Assembly: GCA_019636285.1 (NCBI GenBank)
Contig: JAHBXV010000008.1
Coordinates: 101,165 to 165,164, forward strand
Direction: 5' to 3'
DNA from: Planctomycetaceae bacterium
Lineage (GTDB): Bacteria > Planctomycetota > Planctomycetia > Planctomycetales > Planctomycetaceae
DNA length: 64,000 nt
A model generated the notes under the pieces. The model was given only the letters and a program-made list of their open reading frames with translations, made no database searches and had not been told where the DNA came from. Within the stretch, counting starts at the first letter, position 1. Each line of letters starts with the position of its first letter. The translations under genes and the position numbers were made by a program. Shown here piece after piece: positions 27,715 to 37,900 of the stretch.

Positions 27715-29118
27715 ATGTCCTTGTCGAAACCACTCATGGTTCCATCGCGAACCGTCACTCGCCGTCCGCTCGCCGATCTGGCTTTCACCGATCGCGAATT
27801 CACGACGCTGCGCCTGACGCGTTCTTCGCGATTCGCACGGCAATTGGCGCGCTGGCTGACGATCGGCATGTTTCTGTCGGTGGTTGGCTTGGTATTTATT
27901 CCGTGGCAGCAGACGGTAATCGGGAGCGGTGAAGTGGTCGCGTACGATCCCTCGCTGCGCCCGCAGACGGTGGATGCCCCGATCTCGGGGCGCATCGTGA
28001 ATTGGCGCGAGGGGGACTACGAAGGGGCCTATGTCGAGAAGGGACAGATTCTGTTCGATATCGAAGTGGTCGACGTGATTTTGAAGGAGCAGCTTGCCCT
28101 GCAACTTCGCGCGATGCAGGAGAAGCTGGAAGCCGATAAAACCGTGGCCAGGGCCTACGAGTCGAACCTTCAGGCATTCCGCGACGTGCGCTATCAGGCG
28201 GAGATCGCGGCTCGCGAACTCGTGAAAATGGCTGAAGCCAAGATCGATTCGGAGAAGGCTGAGCTCGAAGTCGCGAAAGCAGAGTCCGAGCAGGCGGATC
28301 GCAATCTTGCCCGCGCGAAAGAATTACTGGAAGGAAAGGTTGGAACGAAGCAGGACTGGGAAACCGCGGATCAGAAGGCGAAACAGGCGAAACAGAAGGT
28401 GCAGGCCGCCAAGGCGAAAGTTGCCGCGGCGATGAACGAGCTCGACTATAAGAAGGCGGATGCTCAGTACAAAATCCGCGAAGCCGAGGCCAAGATCAGC
28501 AGCGCCGAGGCGACGTTTCGAGAAGCGGAAGGGAAGATCGCGAGCACCGACAAGGAAATTGCCGATCTGACTTCCAAGCAGGTGCTGCAAAGCCAACCCG
28601 TCCGGGTGCCGATCGCCGGGTACATTTTCAAGATGAAAGTGACCCCTGGCGGGCAGTTCGTCACGTCGGGATCAAGTTTGTTCGACATCGTTCCCGATAC
28701 TCCAGATCGTGCGGTCGCGATCAAAGTGAACGGCAACGATGTTCCATTGGTCGCGACTCACAACAGTGATGGGTCGGTACGGAAAGTTCGTCTTCAGTTC
28801 GAAGGGTGGCCGGCCGTTCAGTTCGCGGGCTGGCCGTCCGCGGCTGTCGGCACCTTCGGAGGAGTCGTCACGGTAGTCGATTCCAGTTCGGACGGGACCG
28901 GCAATTTCCGCCTGTTGGTTCGCCCCGATCCCGAGGATAAGCCATGGCCGGACGAACGGATTCTTCGGCAGGGCGTTCGCGCCAACGCGTGGGTGCTTTT
29001 GAACCGTGTCCCATTGGGTTGGGAACTCTGGCGACGCGTCAACGGGTTCCCGCCGGTCGTCGCCAGCGCGGAGCCGACCAAGGAAAAGGTCGAGGAAATT
29101 CTCCGCAAGAAGAAGTAG
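27715..29118 (+). CDS. HlyD-family periplasmic adaptor
   Basis: 467 residues. A basic cytoplasmic N-terminus (1-47), one membrane segment (about 48-63, IGMFLSVVGLVFIPW), then a periplasmic part: first lipoyl half (VDAPISGRIVNWREGDYEGAYVEKGQ is typical), a long Ala/Lys/Glu-rich coiled coil (about 115-290) and the second lipoyl half (VRVPIAGYIFKMKVTPGGQFVTSG). It should bridge the ABC exporter upstream and the TolC-like protein downstream. The ATG has a GGGAGA site. The 3' end overlaps the reading frame of the next gene. Confidence 0.9.
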   Translation: MSLSKPLMVPSRTVTRRPLADLAFTDREFTTLRLTRSSRFARQLARWLTIGMFLSVVGLVFIPWQQTVIGSGEVVAYDPSLRPQTVDAPISGRIVNWREGDYEGAYVEKGQILFDIEVVDVILKEQLALQLRAMQEKLEADKTVARAYESNLQAFRDVRYQAEIAARELVKMAEAKIDSEKAELEVAKAESEQADRNLARAKELLEGKVGTKQDWETADQKAKQAKQKVQAAKAKVAAAMNELDYKKADAQYKIREAEAKISSAEATFREAEGKIASTDKEIADLTSKQVLQSQPVRVPIAGYIFKMKVTPGGQFVTSGSSLFDIVPDTPDRAVAIKVNGNDVPLVATHNSDGSVRKVRLQFEGWPAVQFAGWPSAAVGTFGGVVTVVDSSSDGTGNFRLLVRPDPEDKPWPDERILRQGVRANAWVLLNRVPLGWELWRRVNGFPPVVASAEPTKEKVEEILRKKK

Positions 29119-30980
29119 CCGCGTATCTCTGTCAACGGACCCGTCGACAAGCGATCGCGCTGCTGGTTTCGCTGGAACTGCTGGCAATACCAGCCATCGG
29201 TTGCCGGTCGGCTTCCGGGCGGCTGATGAGCGCGATTCCCGCGCAATCGGCCGCCGCGAACGATTCCGAAATCGGCGCCGCGCGGGAGCGAACGATCGTT
29301 CCCGCGGCAGCGCCGATCGACGGGAATCGCTCCGAAAGCATGATCTCCGCTTCACGGCCGAGTTCTGTCGCGAAGAGGGCGGACGATCCGGCCGACGAGT
29401 CAGCGGCCGCGGAATCCCGTCGCGCCGGATCGAACAATTTGCCGCGCGTCGATGTGATCGCGACGGCCGAGGACGACGTGTCGAGCGATCCGGCGGCCGA
29501 CACCGAACCATTGGTGATGACGACTGCCGCGGTCGATGTTCCACCGGCCCCGTCCATTGATGGAGAGACCCCCGCACTGATTCCCGCGATGGAAAACGGG
29601 TTGTCCCTGGGCGAAGTGATCGACTCGGTTTACCAGTCGTTTCCCATGGTTCAGGCGGCGCTTTATCAGCGAAACGTGGCGACTGGCGAACAGATCGCGG
29701 CCGAAGGGGCCTTCGATCTCAAGTTGAAGGGGATTGCCGCCAATCAGCCGGTGGGCTACTACCAGACCTACCGCAACAGCGTTGGCCTGGAGCAGCCGAC
29801 TTATTGGGGCGGACAGTTCTTTGGCGGGTATCGCAACGGCAACGGGTACTTCGAGCCCTGGTACCTGGAGCGACAGACCAACGAAGGGGGCGAGTTCAAG
29901 GGGGGCGTCACGATTCCGCTGGCGCAGAACCGAGCCATCGACGAGCGCCGTGCCGAATTGTGGAAAGCCATGTACGGCCGCAGTTCGGTCGAACCATTCA
30001 TCCAGAGCCAGTTGATCGAGTTCACGTTCGCCGCGAGCGTTGCGTATTGGGAGTGGGTCGGCGCCGGGCAAAATTATCGGTATGCCGAGCAACTGGTGAA
30101 GCTGGCCCGGGACCGCAACGATCAGATCCGTCGCCAGGTCGCGGCTGGCCAGAAACCGGAATCGGACCTGACCGACAACGAACGTCTGATTGTCTCGCGG
30201 CAGGTCAAGCTGATTGAAACGCGGGGGAAGTTGCAGAGCGCGGCCGTGAAACTGTCGCTGTTTCTGCGTTCGCCGAACGGCGCGCCGCGCATTCCGGATC
30301 TCAGCGAGTTGCCCGAAGAATTCCCGCTGGCTTTGCCGATTTCCGACGCCGCGCTGGCCAGCGATATCGCGACGGCCTGGCAGCAGCGGCCCGAGCTGAG
30401 GCTTTTGGCCTTTGATCGCCGGATGGCCGAGGTCGATCTTTCGCAGGCCGAGAACCTGACCCTGCCGCAACTCGATGCGACGTTCACGTCCGCCAAGGAC
30501 ATGGGAAAGCCGACCAGTCCGAAGAACGATAAAGGCCCCTACGAACTGGAGGCGCTCATCAATCTGGATGTGCCGCTGCAACGGCGAAAAGCCCGCGGCA
30601 AAATCGCGTCGATGGAAGGGAAGCTGGCTCAGATCGCGGCCAAAACCCGGTTCACCCAGGACAAAATTTCGATCGAGGTCGAGAACGCCCGAGTGGGTCT
30701 GATGGCGGCCTTTGACGCTCTGGAACAGGCCCGTCGCAGCGTCGAACTTGGCCAGCAAATGGAAGAGTTCGAGCAATTTACGTTCGAGCGCGGGGCCGGC
30801 GACCTGTTGCGGGTCAACATTCGCGAATTGCAGACGTTCGACGCCCGGGTGGTGCTGATCGACTCCGAGTTGCGGTACTTTATCGCGCTGGCGGCCTACC
30901 GCGCGGCGCTCGCCTCCGATGTTCCCGCCGACTTTGAAGAGGGGGATGCTTCACCGGCGAGTGATCATTCGGTCCCGTGA
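28944..30980 (+). CDS. TolC-family outer-membrane lipoprotein
   Basis: Outer membrane efflux protein: LGEVIDSVYQSFPMVQAALYQR at the repeat start, long helical segments with EFTFAASVAYWEWVGAGQNY, and a second OEP repeat near the C-terminus. A lipoprotein signal with lipobox AIGC is encoded at about 29145-29208, so translation must begin upstream of the first internal ATG (29226). The ATG at 28944 has a GAGGA site at eight bases, but it lies 175 bases inside the hlyD-type gene and would place 58 odd residues before the signal. The securely supported part starts near 29115. It completes the exporter as the outer-membrane channel. Confidence 0.82.
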   Translation: MAGRTDSSAGRSRQRVGAFEPCPIGLGTLATRQRVPAGRRQRGADQGKGRGNSPQEEVAAYLCQRTRRQAIALLVSLELLAIPAIGCRSASGRLMSAIPAQSAAANDSEIGAARERTIVPAAAPIDGNRSESMISASRPSSVAKRADDPADESAAAESRRAGSNNLPRVDVIATAEDDVSSDPAADTEPLVMTTAAVDVPPAPSIDGETPALIPAMENGLSLGEVIDSVYQSFPMVQAALYQRNVATGEQIAAEGAFDLKLKGIAANQPVGYYQTYRNSVGLEQPTYWGGQFFGGYRNGNGYFEPWYLERQTNEGGEFKGGVTIPLAQNRAIDERRAELWKAMYGRSSVEPFIQSQLIEFTFAASVAYWEWVGAGQNYRYAEQLVKLARDRNDQIRRQVAAGQKPESDLTDNERLIVSRQVKLIETRGKLQSAAVKLSLFLRSPNGAPRIPDLSELPEEFPLALPISDAALASDIATAWQQRPELRLLAFDRRMAEVDLSQAENLTLPQLDATFTSAKDMGKPTSPKNDKGPYELEALINLDVPLQRRKARGKIASMEGKLAQIAAKTRFTQDKISIEVENARVGLMAAFDALEQARRSVELGQQMEEFEQFTFERGAGDLLRVNIRELQTFDARVVLIDSELRYFIALAAYRAALASDVPADFEEGDASPASDHSVP

Positions 30981-30992
30981 GGGTAGGTGAGA

Positions 30993-31080
30993 GGGATGGG
31001 GCGAGAGGGCGAGAGGGCGATGGGGCGATGGGGCGAAGGGGCGAAGGGGCGAAGGGGCGAAGGGGAGATGGGGCGAGCGG
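30993..31080. repeat. Imperfect 9-bp minisatellite GGGGCGAAG
   Basis: About nine units of GGGGCGAAG, GGGGCGATG and AGGGCGAG type in a row, starting 12 bases after the TolC-type stop. Purine-only except for one C per unit. Probably a slippage-prone spacer. Confidence 0.85.
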
Positions 31081-31149
31081 CAGTGTTGCATTGGGTTGAG
31101 GCTGGGAAGATGATTCTGGCTGCGATTGTCGGCCAGTTTGCTTCTTCCG

Positions 31150-34100
31150 ATGGGCTTTCCTCCAATGCGCATGTCCCTTGGCCTGAGTGTCTTCGCGGCG
31201 ACCGTCTTGAGCCTGGCTGTTGGGTCCATCGCGATCCGCGCGGCTGACAAGTTTGAGCTGCCGCCGAATACCGAGAAGGCGACCACGTCTCCGATGGCTC
31301 CCGACGAGGTCGTGCGAACCGCGCGGCTGCCGGAAGGATTTCGACTATCGGTCTTCGCGGCCGAGCCGGATGTTCAAAACCCAATCGCGATGACCACCGA
31401 CGAGCGCGGACGGTTGTGGATCGCCGAGAACTACAGTTGGGCCGGCGGCGGAGCGGGCGGATTCGATGGCAGTCTCCGCGACCGAATCGTCGTTCTGGAA
31501 GACACGGACGGCGATGGCAAGCACGACCGGCGAACGGTCTTCTGGGATGACGCGCGAAAACTGACCAGCCTGGAAGTCGGACATGGCGGCGTCTGGGCCA
31601 TCTGTCTGCCGAACCTGCTCTTCTTTCCCGACCGCGACCGCGACGACCGACCGGATGGTCCGCCGGAAGTCATTCTCGACGGCTTCGATGAAGGCCCCGT
31701 CGGCCATACGCCGGCCAATGGTCTGAAGTGGGGGCCGGACGGGCGGCTGTATGGTCGGCATGGCATCCTTGCGACCAGCCTGGTGGGAAAACCGGGGGCG
31801 AGCGCGTCGCAGCGATTCGCGATCAACACCGGCATCTGGCGCTACGATATCGAGACCGACGCCGCCGAAGCGGTCATGCACGGGATGACGAACCCCTGGG
31901 GCATGGACTATAGCGCCGAAGGGGAAATCTTTTCGATCAACACGGTGATCGGCCACTTGTGGCATGTGATTCCGGGACTGCATACCGAGCGGATGTTCGG
32001 CGTCGACCTGAATCCGCACACCTATCGGCTGGTCGGCCAGGTGGCGGACCATGTCCACTGGGATGTCGGCGAACTCTGGTCGGATGTCCGGCAGGGCGTG
32101 ACCGACAAGACGAGCGAGGCCGGGGGTGGACACGCCCATATCGGACTGATGATTTACCAGGGGGATAACTGGCCGGACGTGTATCGCAACAAAGTCATGA
32201 CGCTCAACCTGCATGGGCGCCGCATCAATGTCGAGACGCTTAAGCGGCAGGAGGCGGGTTACGTCGCCACGCATGAGCCGGATATCTGCTTCATCGAAGA
32301 TCCCTGGTATCGGGCGATGGAACTGCTGACCGGGCCTGATGGGGGCGTCTTCATCGCGGACTGGAGCGATACCGGAGAGTGCCACGATCACGACGGTGTG
32401 CATCGCTCGAGCGGACGGATTTACAAGTTGACTTACGGAACGCCGACGCCGGTTTCAAAGCTCGATCTGGCGAAGAAGTCCAACGAAGACCTGGCGAAAC
32501 TGCTGTCTCATAAAAACGCTTGGTGGGCACGCCAGGCGCGACGGCTGCTTCATGAGCGAGCTCGTGCCGGCGACCGCGACAACATTGCGAAGTTGCTGGA
32601 GGATAGTCTCGTCGGCGTTGCCGATCCGATTCAGCGCGCTTCGTGGTTGCAGGCACTCGGCGCGGTGTCGCCGGACAACACGAGCTTCTGGCTGTCGCGA
32701 CTTCAATCCCCGGAAGAGGTCGAACGTGCCTGGGCCGTGCGGGTGTTGCTTGATCGGCCGTCGCTGGAGCCGCGCCGATTGGAAGAGCCGGTGCGCGGCG
32801 CGCTGCTGAAGCTCGCCGAGGCGGATGATGCGGGGCTGGTGCGGCTGCATCTGGCATCGTCGCTGGGGCGACTGGCCGACGCCGATCGCTGGGATCTTGG
32901 CGTTCGACTCGTGTCGCGGGATCTGCACACCAACGATCGTTTGTTTCCGCTGTTGGTCTGGTATGGACTGGAATCGACGTTGCCGGGCGCGTCGAGCCGC
33001 GCGCTCGCACTGCTGGAACAATGCCGGCAGCCGTTGTTGACCGAAGCTGTCTCCTGGCGGCTGGGGCTGGAACTGGAATCGCGTCCCGAGACCGTGGAAG
33101 CGTTGCTCAAGCTGGTTGAAGCTGGACGCGTCGCGAATCCCGATCGCGTTTTGGTGGGTCTGGCGGCGGCTTTGGATGGCTGGCAGCGGGCGAAGCCACC
33201 CGCGAACTGGGATGCGATCAAGCAGAAGTATGCCGCGAACAAAGAGGCGGCCGGCGATGCGGTTCGTTCGCTGCAACTGGTGTTTGGCGACGGCCGGGCG
33301 ATCGGCGAATTGAAGGCGATGGTTGTCGATGGCAAGGCTGCCCCCGAGGCGCGGCTGAAGGCGTTGCAATCGCTGCTGAAGACTCCTCCGGACGACTACG
33401 CGCCGACGTTGATGAACCTGCTCGGGGATCGCGCCCTGTACCGCGAGGCAATTCGCGGGCTGGCGCATTACTCCGATCCGAAGATTCCGGCGGCCCTGCT
33501 GGGGCGAATCGACTCGTTCGACGCCCTCGCTCGCGAAGACATGATCGCAGCCCTGTCGACACGCCCCGATTTCGCCCGAGCGCTGTTGCAGGGCGCGCGC
33601 GACGGCAAACTGGCGGCTCGCGACATCAGCGCGTTTCATGCCCGGCAGATTGCCTCGTTGGGAGACGATGCCTTGCAGCGAGAACTGGTTGAAGTCTGGG
33701 GCGAGGTCCGTACCAGCCCGCGCGAGAAACGAGAGTTGATCGAACGGCATCGCGCGGCGTTGACGCCCGACGTCATCGCGAAAGCCGACTCTTCGGCGGG
33801 GCGCGCCATCTTCCAGCGGGTATGCGCGAACTGCCATGTTTTGTATGGGACGGGTCGCCGCGTCGGTCCCGACATTACGGGCGGCAATCGCCAGAACCTG
33901 GACTACCTCTTGGAGAATATCATCGACCCGAGCGCGAGCGTGGGGACGGCGTTCAAGACGCTGGTGGTCGTGATGAACTCGGGGCAGGTCGTCAATGGCG
34001 TGACTGTCGCCGAGACCGAGCGGACGCTGACGCTGCTGACCGCGAAAGAGAGCGTGACCATCGATCGCCGCGAGATTGACGAGATCGCAACGACATCGGT

Positions 34101-34218
34101 CTCGCTGATGCCGGACGGTTTGCTGCAGAATCTGAGCCCGGACGAAATCCGGGATCTGATCGCCTACCTGTCGGGAACTTCGCAAGTCCCGCTCCCGGTT
34201 GAGAAGATCTCGGAATAG
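31150..34218 (+). CDS. PVC-type dehydrogenase with HEAT repeats and C-terminal cytochrome c domain
   Basis: 1022 residues from the ATG at 31150 (ATG at 31165 also possible). Signal peptide, then a six-bladed propeller-like dehydrogenase domain (LPEGFRLSVFAAEPDVQNP, DERGRLWIAENY, the Ca-type loop DTDGDGKHDR, ANGLKWGPDGRLY, PDGGVFIADWSD). HEAT-like helices fill about 430-860. The C-terminal heme domain has CANCH (codons 33823-33837) and GPDITGGNRQNLDYLLENIIDPSA. It is a periplasmic redox enzyme of the planctomycete family with unknown, probably carbohydrate-related, substrate. All three modules are on one chain, unlike the pair at 53.9-58.6 kb. Confidence 0.9.
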   Translation: MGFPPMRMSLGLSVFAATVLSLAVGSIAIRAADKFELPPNTEKATTSPMAPDEVVRTARLPEGFRLSVFAAEPDVQNPIAMTTDERGRLWIAENYSWAGGGAGGFDGSLRDRIVVLEDTDGDGKHDRRTVFWDDARKLTSLEVGHGGVWAICLPNLLFFPDRDRDDRPDGPPEVILDGFDEGPVGHTPANGLKWGPDGRLYGRHGILATSLVGKPGASASQRFAINTGIWRYDIETDAAEAVMHGMTNPWGMDYSAEGEIFSINTVIGHLWHVIPGLHTERMFGVDLNPHTYRLVGQVADHVHWDVGELWSDVRQGVTDKTSEAGGGHAHIGLMIYQGDNWPDVYRNKVMTLNLHGRRINVETLKRQEAGYVATHEPDICFIEDPWYRAMELLTGPDGGVFIADWSDTGECHDHDGVHRSSGRIYKLTYGTPTPVSKLDLAKKSNEDLAKLLSHKNAWWARQARRLLHERARAGDRDNIAKLLEDSLVGVADPIQRASWLQALGAVSPDNTSFWLSRLQSPEEVERAWAVRVLLDRPSLEPRRLEEPVRGALLKLAEADDAGLVRLHLASSLGRLADADRWDLGVRLVSRDLHTNDRLFPLLVWYGLESTLPGASSRALALLEQCRQPLLTEAVSWRLGLELESRPETVEALLKLVEAGRVANPDRVLVGLAAALDGWQRAKPPANWDAIKQKYAANKEAAGDAVRSLQLVFGDGRAIGELKAMVVDGKAAPEARLKALQSLLKTPPDDYAPTLMNLLGDRALYREAIRGLAHYSDPKIPAALLGRIDSFDALAREDMIAALSTRPDFARALLQGARDGKLAARDISAFHARQIASLGDDALQRELVEVWGEVRTSPREKRELIERHRAALTPDVIAKADSSAGRAIFQRVCANCHVLYGTGRRVGPDITGGNRQNLDYLLENIIDPSASVGTAFKTLVVVMNSGQVVNGVTVAETERTLTLLTAKESVTIDRREIDEIATTSVSLMPDGLLQNLSPDEIRDLIAYLSGTSQVPLPVEKISE

Positions 34219-34234
34219 GGCAGCGAACTGCGGG

Positions 34235-34696
34235 CTAAGATTCAGACGGACTCAATTCATCGAACAACCGCAGTTGGCGATCCGTCACTGATCGCGGAAC
34301 CTGTTGCCAGTAGGCTTCCAGCCAGCGAAGCAGCACGCTGACGACGTACTGTTGATCGCGTCCGGTCAGTTCGCTGCCCTTGGCGATGCCGTGCCATTTG
34401 GCGAGGCAGCCGCGGCAGCAGGTGGCCGTCGCGTGTTGGGCGACGAAGACCGGATGGCCGCGCCACGGGGTTTGCTTGCCGTCGTTGCGCGGTTCGGCCG
34501 GGGCGAGACGGGTCCGAATGATCTCCGCAGCCTGCTCGGCGAGGCGGGACCGGTCCAGTCGCGCCAATTGTCGCAATTCATCGTCTCGTAGACGAAAACG
34601 ACTGCGAAACCGCGAGCGGCTGAGTCGTTTGAACAGGTCCGCCAGCTCGTCCTGCTCGCTCAAGCGATTCTCCGACGAATCTCCTACCGGACTCAA
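34235..34696 (-). CDS. DUF4186 family protein
   Basis: 153 residues. The stretch TPWRGHPVFVAQHATATCC with RGCLAKWHGI after it is the conserved core of DUF4186, with two Cys-containing motifs (CCRGC) and His residues that could bind metal. A helical, charged N-terminal part (1-60) precedes it. No function is established for the family. No ATG exists in the frame; the TTG at 34696 is the longest option and the true start could be another TTG about 11 codons later. It is convergent with the dehydrogenase gene, 16 bases away. Confidence 0.8.
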   Translation of the reverse strand: MSPVGDSSENRLSEQDELADLFKRLSRSRFRSRFRLRDDELRQLARLDRSRLAEQAAEIIRTRLAPAEPRNDGKQTPWRGHPVFVAQHATATCCRGCLAKWHGIAKGSELTGRDQQYVVSVLLRWLEAYWQQVPRSVTDRQLRLFDELSPSES

Positions 34697-34900
34697 CCGT
34701 CAGGATACGGACAAATCATAGTCCGATCCGGGTTTCCAACTCATCGAAGTCTAGCCATAAGTGTCGGATTGTCGTAGTCTTAAGGGGTTCAGAACGGTCG
34801 CGTCAGAGCGATCCTGTCGAGCGGGCAACCGCTCGCACCGGATGGGACGCTTTCGGACGACCGTGGGCTGGTGAACTCCTCCTGTGGTTGAGTGGGTGCG

Positions 34901-37900
34901 ATGCGAGAGTTCCCTGACTGGTCTCCGACAATTCGCTGGGTTTTTCTGGCGCTCGGGCCATGGTTGGCGCTCGGGCCGACGGCGTTGGTGGCGGGTGAAA
35001 TCGCCCCGGAGCACCGGCAGTTCTTCGAGGCGAAGGTCCGTCCGCTGTTGATCCAGCGGTGTCTCAATTGCCATGGACCCGAGCACCAGAAGGGCGGCCT
35101 CCGGCTCGATAGCCTGACCGCCATGTCGGCTGGCGGCGAATCTGGCCCGGCGGTCGTTCCAGGCAACGTCGACGACAGCCTGCTCCTGTCGGCCGTGCGG
35201 TACGAGACGTTCGAGATGCCTCCGGCGAAGCAGTTGCCGGAGGACGAGATCGCGATTCTGGAAAAGTGGATCCAACTCGGCGCTCCCTGGCCCGGCGATC
35301 ACGATGTCCCCTTGCGAGTGACGGCGGGTGACAAGCTGTCGGACGAAGATCGGCAGTGGTGGGCGATTCAACCGCTTGCTGATCCGGCGGCCCCCACGCC
35401 GAAGAACGAAGCGTGGTCGCGCAACGAGATTGATCGCTTCGTGCTGGCGAAGCTGGAAGAACAAGGGCTGTCGCCGGCGCCGGAAGCCGATCGCTTGTCG
35501 CTGATGCGACGATTGTCGTTTGATCTGACGGGGCTGCCGCCCACGCCGGAAGAGGCCCGTCAGTTTCTCAGCGATACCTCTTCCGATGCGTACGAAAAGC
35601 TGGTGGAGCGCCTGCTGGCAAGCGAACGCTACGGCGAGCGCTGGGCGCGGCATTGGCTCGATCTGGTTCGCTACGCCGATTCCGACGGGTATCGTGCTGA
35701 CGAGTACCGTCCGGATGCCTGGCGGTATCGCGATTATGTCATTCAGTCGTTCAATGCCGATAAGCCGTACGACCGGTTCCTGCAGGAACAACTGGCGGGG
35801 GATGAGCTCTTTCCAGGCGATCCGGAAGCGCTGACGGCGACGGGGTACTTGCGGCAGTGGATCTACGAGTACAACCAGCGCGACGTCCGCACGCAGTGGG
35901 ACATCATTCTGACCGACGTGACCGACACGACGGCTGATGTATTCCTGGGCGTCGGCATGCAGTGCGCGCGGTGTCACGACCACAAGTACGACCCGATTCT
36001 GCAGGACGACTACTTCCGGCTGCGGGCGTTCTTTGAACCAATGTTGCCGCGCGATGACCTCGTTGCTGCCAGCGATGCGGAGCAGTCCAGCTATCGCGAG
36101 CAACTGGCGGCCTGGGAACAGGCGACGGCGAAGATTCGCGACGAGTTGGCTGCATTGGAAGCGAAGCATCGTGAAGCGGCGCGTCGCTCGGCGATCGAGA
36201 AGTTCCCCGACGACATCCAGCAGATGATTCTGACCAGCCCGCATGAACGCGCCCCGTTCGCGACGCTGCTGGCGGAACTGGCCGGCCGTCAGATTGGATT
36301 CGAATACGCGCGACTCGATACGCGCATCAAAGGGGACGACAAAGAGAAGCGGCTGGCGCTGCTCAAGGAACTCTCCGCCTTCGACGCCCAGAAGCCGGCA
36401 CCGCTGCCGACGCCGATGGCGGTGACGGACGTGGGACGGGAAGCTCCCCCCACGCATCTGCCGAAGAATGCCGAGCATGTTCTCGCTCCTGGCGTACTGA
36501 CGATCCTGGATCCGGCTGAGGCCCCGGTCGAGCCGCCGGAAGGGCTGAATTCCACCGGTCGGCGGGCGTGGCTGGCGAAGTGGATGTCGCAGCCTGAGAA
36601 CCCGCTGACGACGCGCGTGATCGTCAATCGCGTCTGGCAGTACCACTTTGGGAAGGGGCTGGCGGCCAACAGCAGCGACTTCGGTCGGCTGGGCGAATCA
36701 CCCACACATCCGGCACTGCTCGACTGGCTGGCTCGCCGGTTTGTGCGCGATGGGTGGAGCTTTAAGCAACTGCATCGATTGATCGTGACGTCGGCGACTT
36801 ATCGCCAGTCGTCCGAGCACCCGCAACTCGCGGAGTCGATGCTTGTCGATCCGCTGAATCGTTTCCTGTGGCATGCGTCGGTCCGTCGGCTGGACGCCGA
36901 AGAGATTCGCGACGCCATGCTGGCGATGTCGGGGCAACTCAACGTCGAGGCCGGCGGGCCGGGGGTGAATCCCGATGTGCCGCGCCGCAGCATTTATACG
37001 CGCGTGATGCGGAATGCCCGCGATCCGCTGCTCGATGCGTTTGACTTGCCGCAGTTCTTCCGCAGCGAAGCGATCCGCCAGACAACAACGACGCCCGTGC
37101 AGTCGCTGCTGCTAATCAACAACGCCCAGATCTTGCAAATAGCAGATCGGATGGCCGGATCGGTGCTCTCCAAGGCGGCATCGAATGCGGGGGACAATCC
37201 CTCGGCCGAACTGGCCGCGGCCGTCATCGAAGCCTGGTGGCGCGTACATGGTCGGGCACCGTTGCCGCAGGAACTCGATCGATCGCTGGCGTATCTGACT
37301 TCGCAGATGGAGAACCACGACCAGGAGGACGAAGCGGCTGCCAAGGCTGACTTGGTGATTGGCAAATTGCCCTATCGCGATGGGCAGGCGATCCTGGTCG
37401 ATCCGCGGCCGGAAGCCCCGTCGTTCGCGGTGGCGCATCAGGACATGATGAACGTCGACAACTTCACGGTCGAAGTCTTCTTCCAGCCCCGCTCGGTCTA
37501 TGAAACAGGGACCGTGCGGACGCTGGTTTCCAAGTGGGATGGGAATTCCAAATCGCCCGGATGGTCGCTGGGAATCACGGGCAAAGGATCGCGACGAAAA
37601 CCGCAGACCGTCGTCCTGCTCATGCATGGCACGCTCGCCTCGGGTTCCATCGGAGAGGCGGCCGTCTTCTCCGACCAGCATGTTGCCCTCAATAAGCCCT
37701 ATTACCTGGGAGCCAGCTTCCAGGCGGCGACGAATGATCGTCCCGGGACCGTCACGTTCTACCTCAAGGATCTGTCGAACGATGATGAGCCGTTGCAGAT
37801 CGCGACGGTCGAGCATTCGCTTGTTGGTGGATTGTCCAACAACGCGGACCTCGCGATTGGTTCGCTGGCGACATCACGTTCCAGCCGGTTCGATGGCCTG

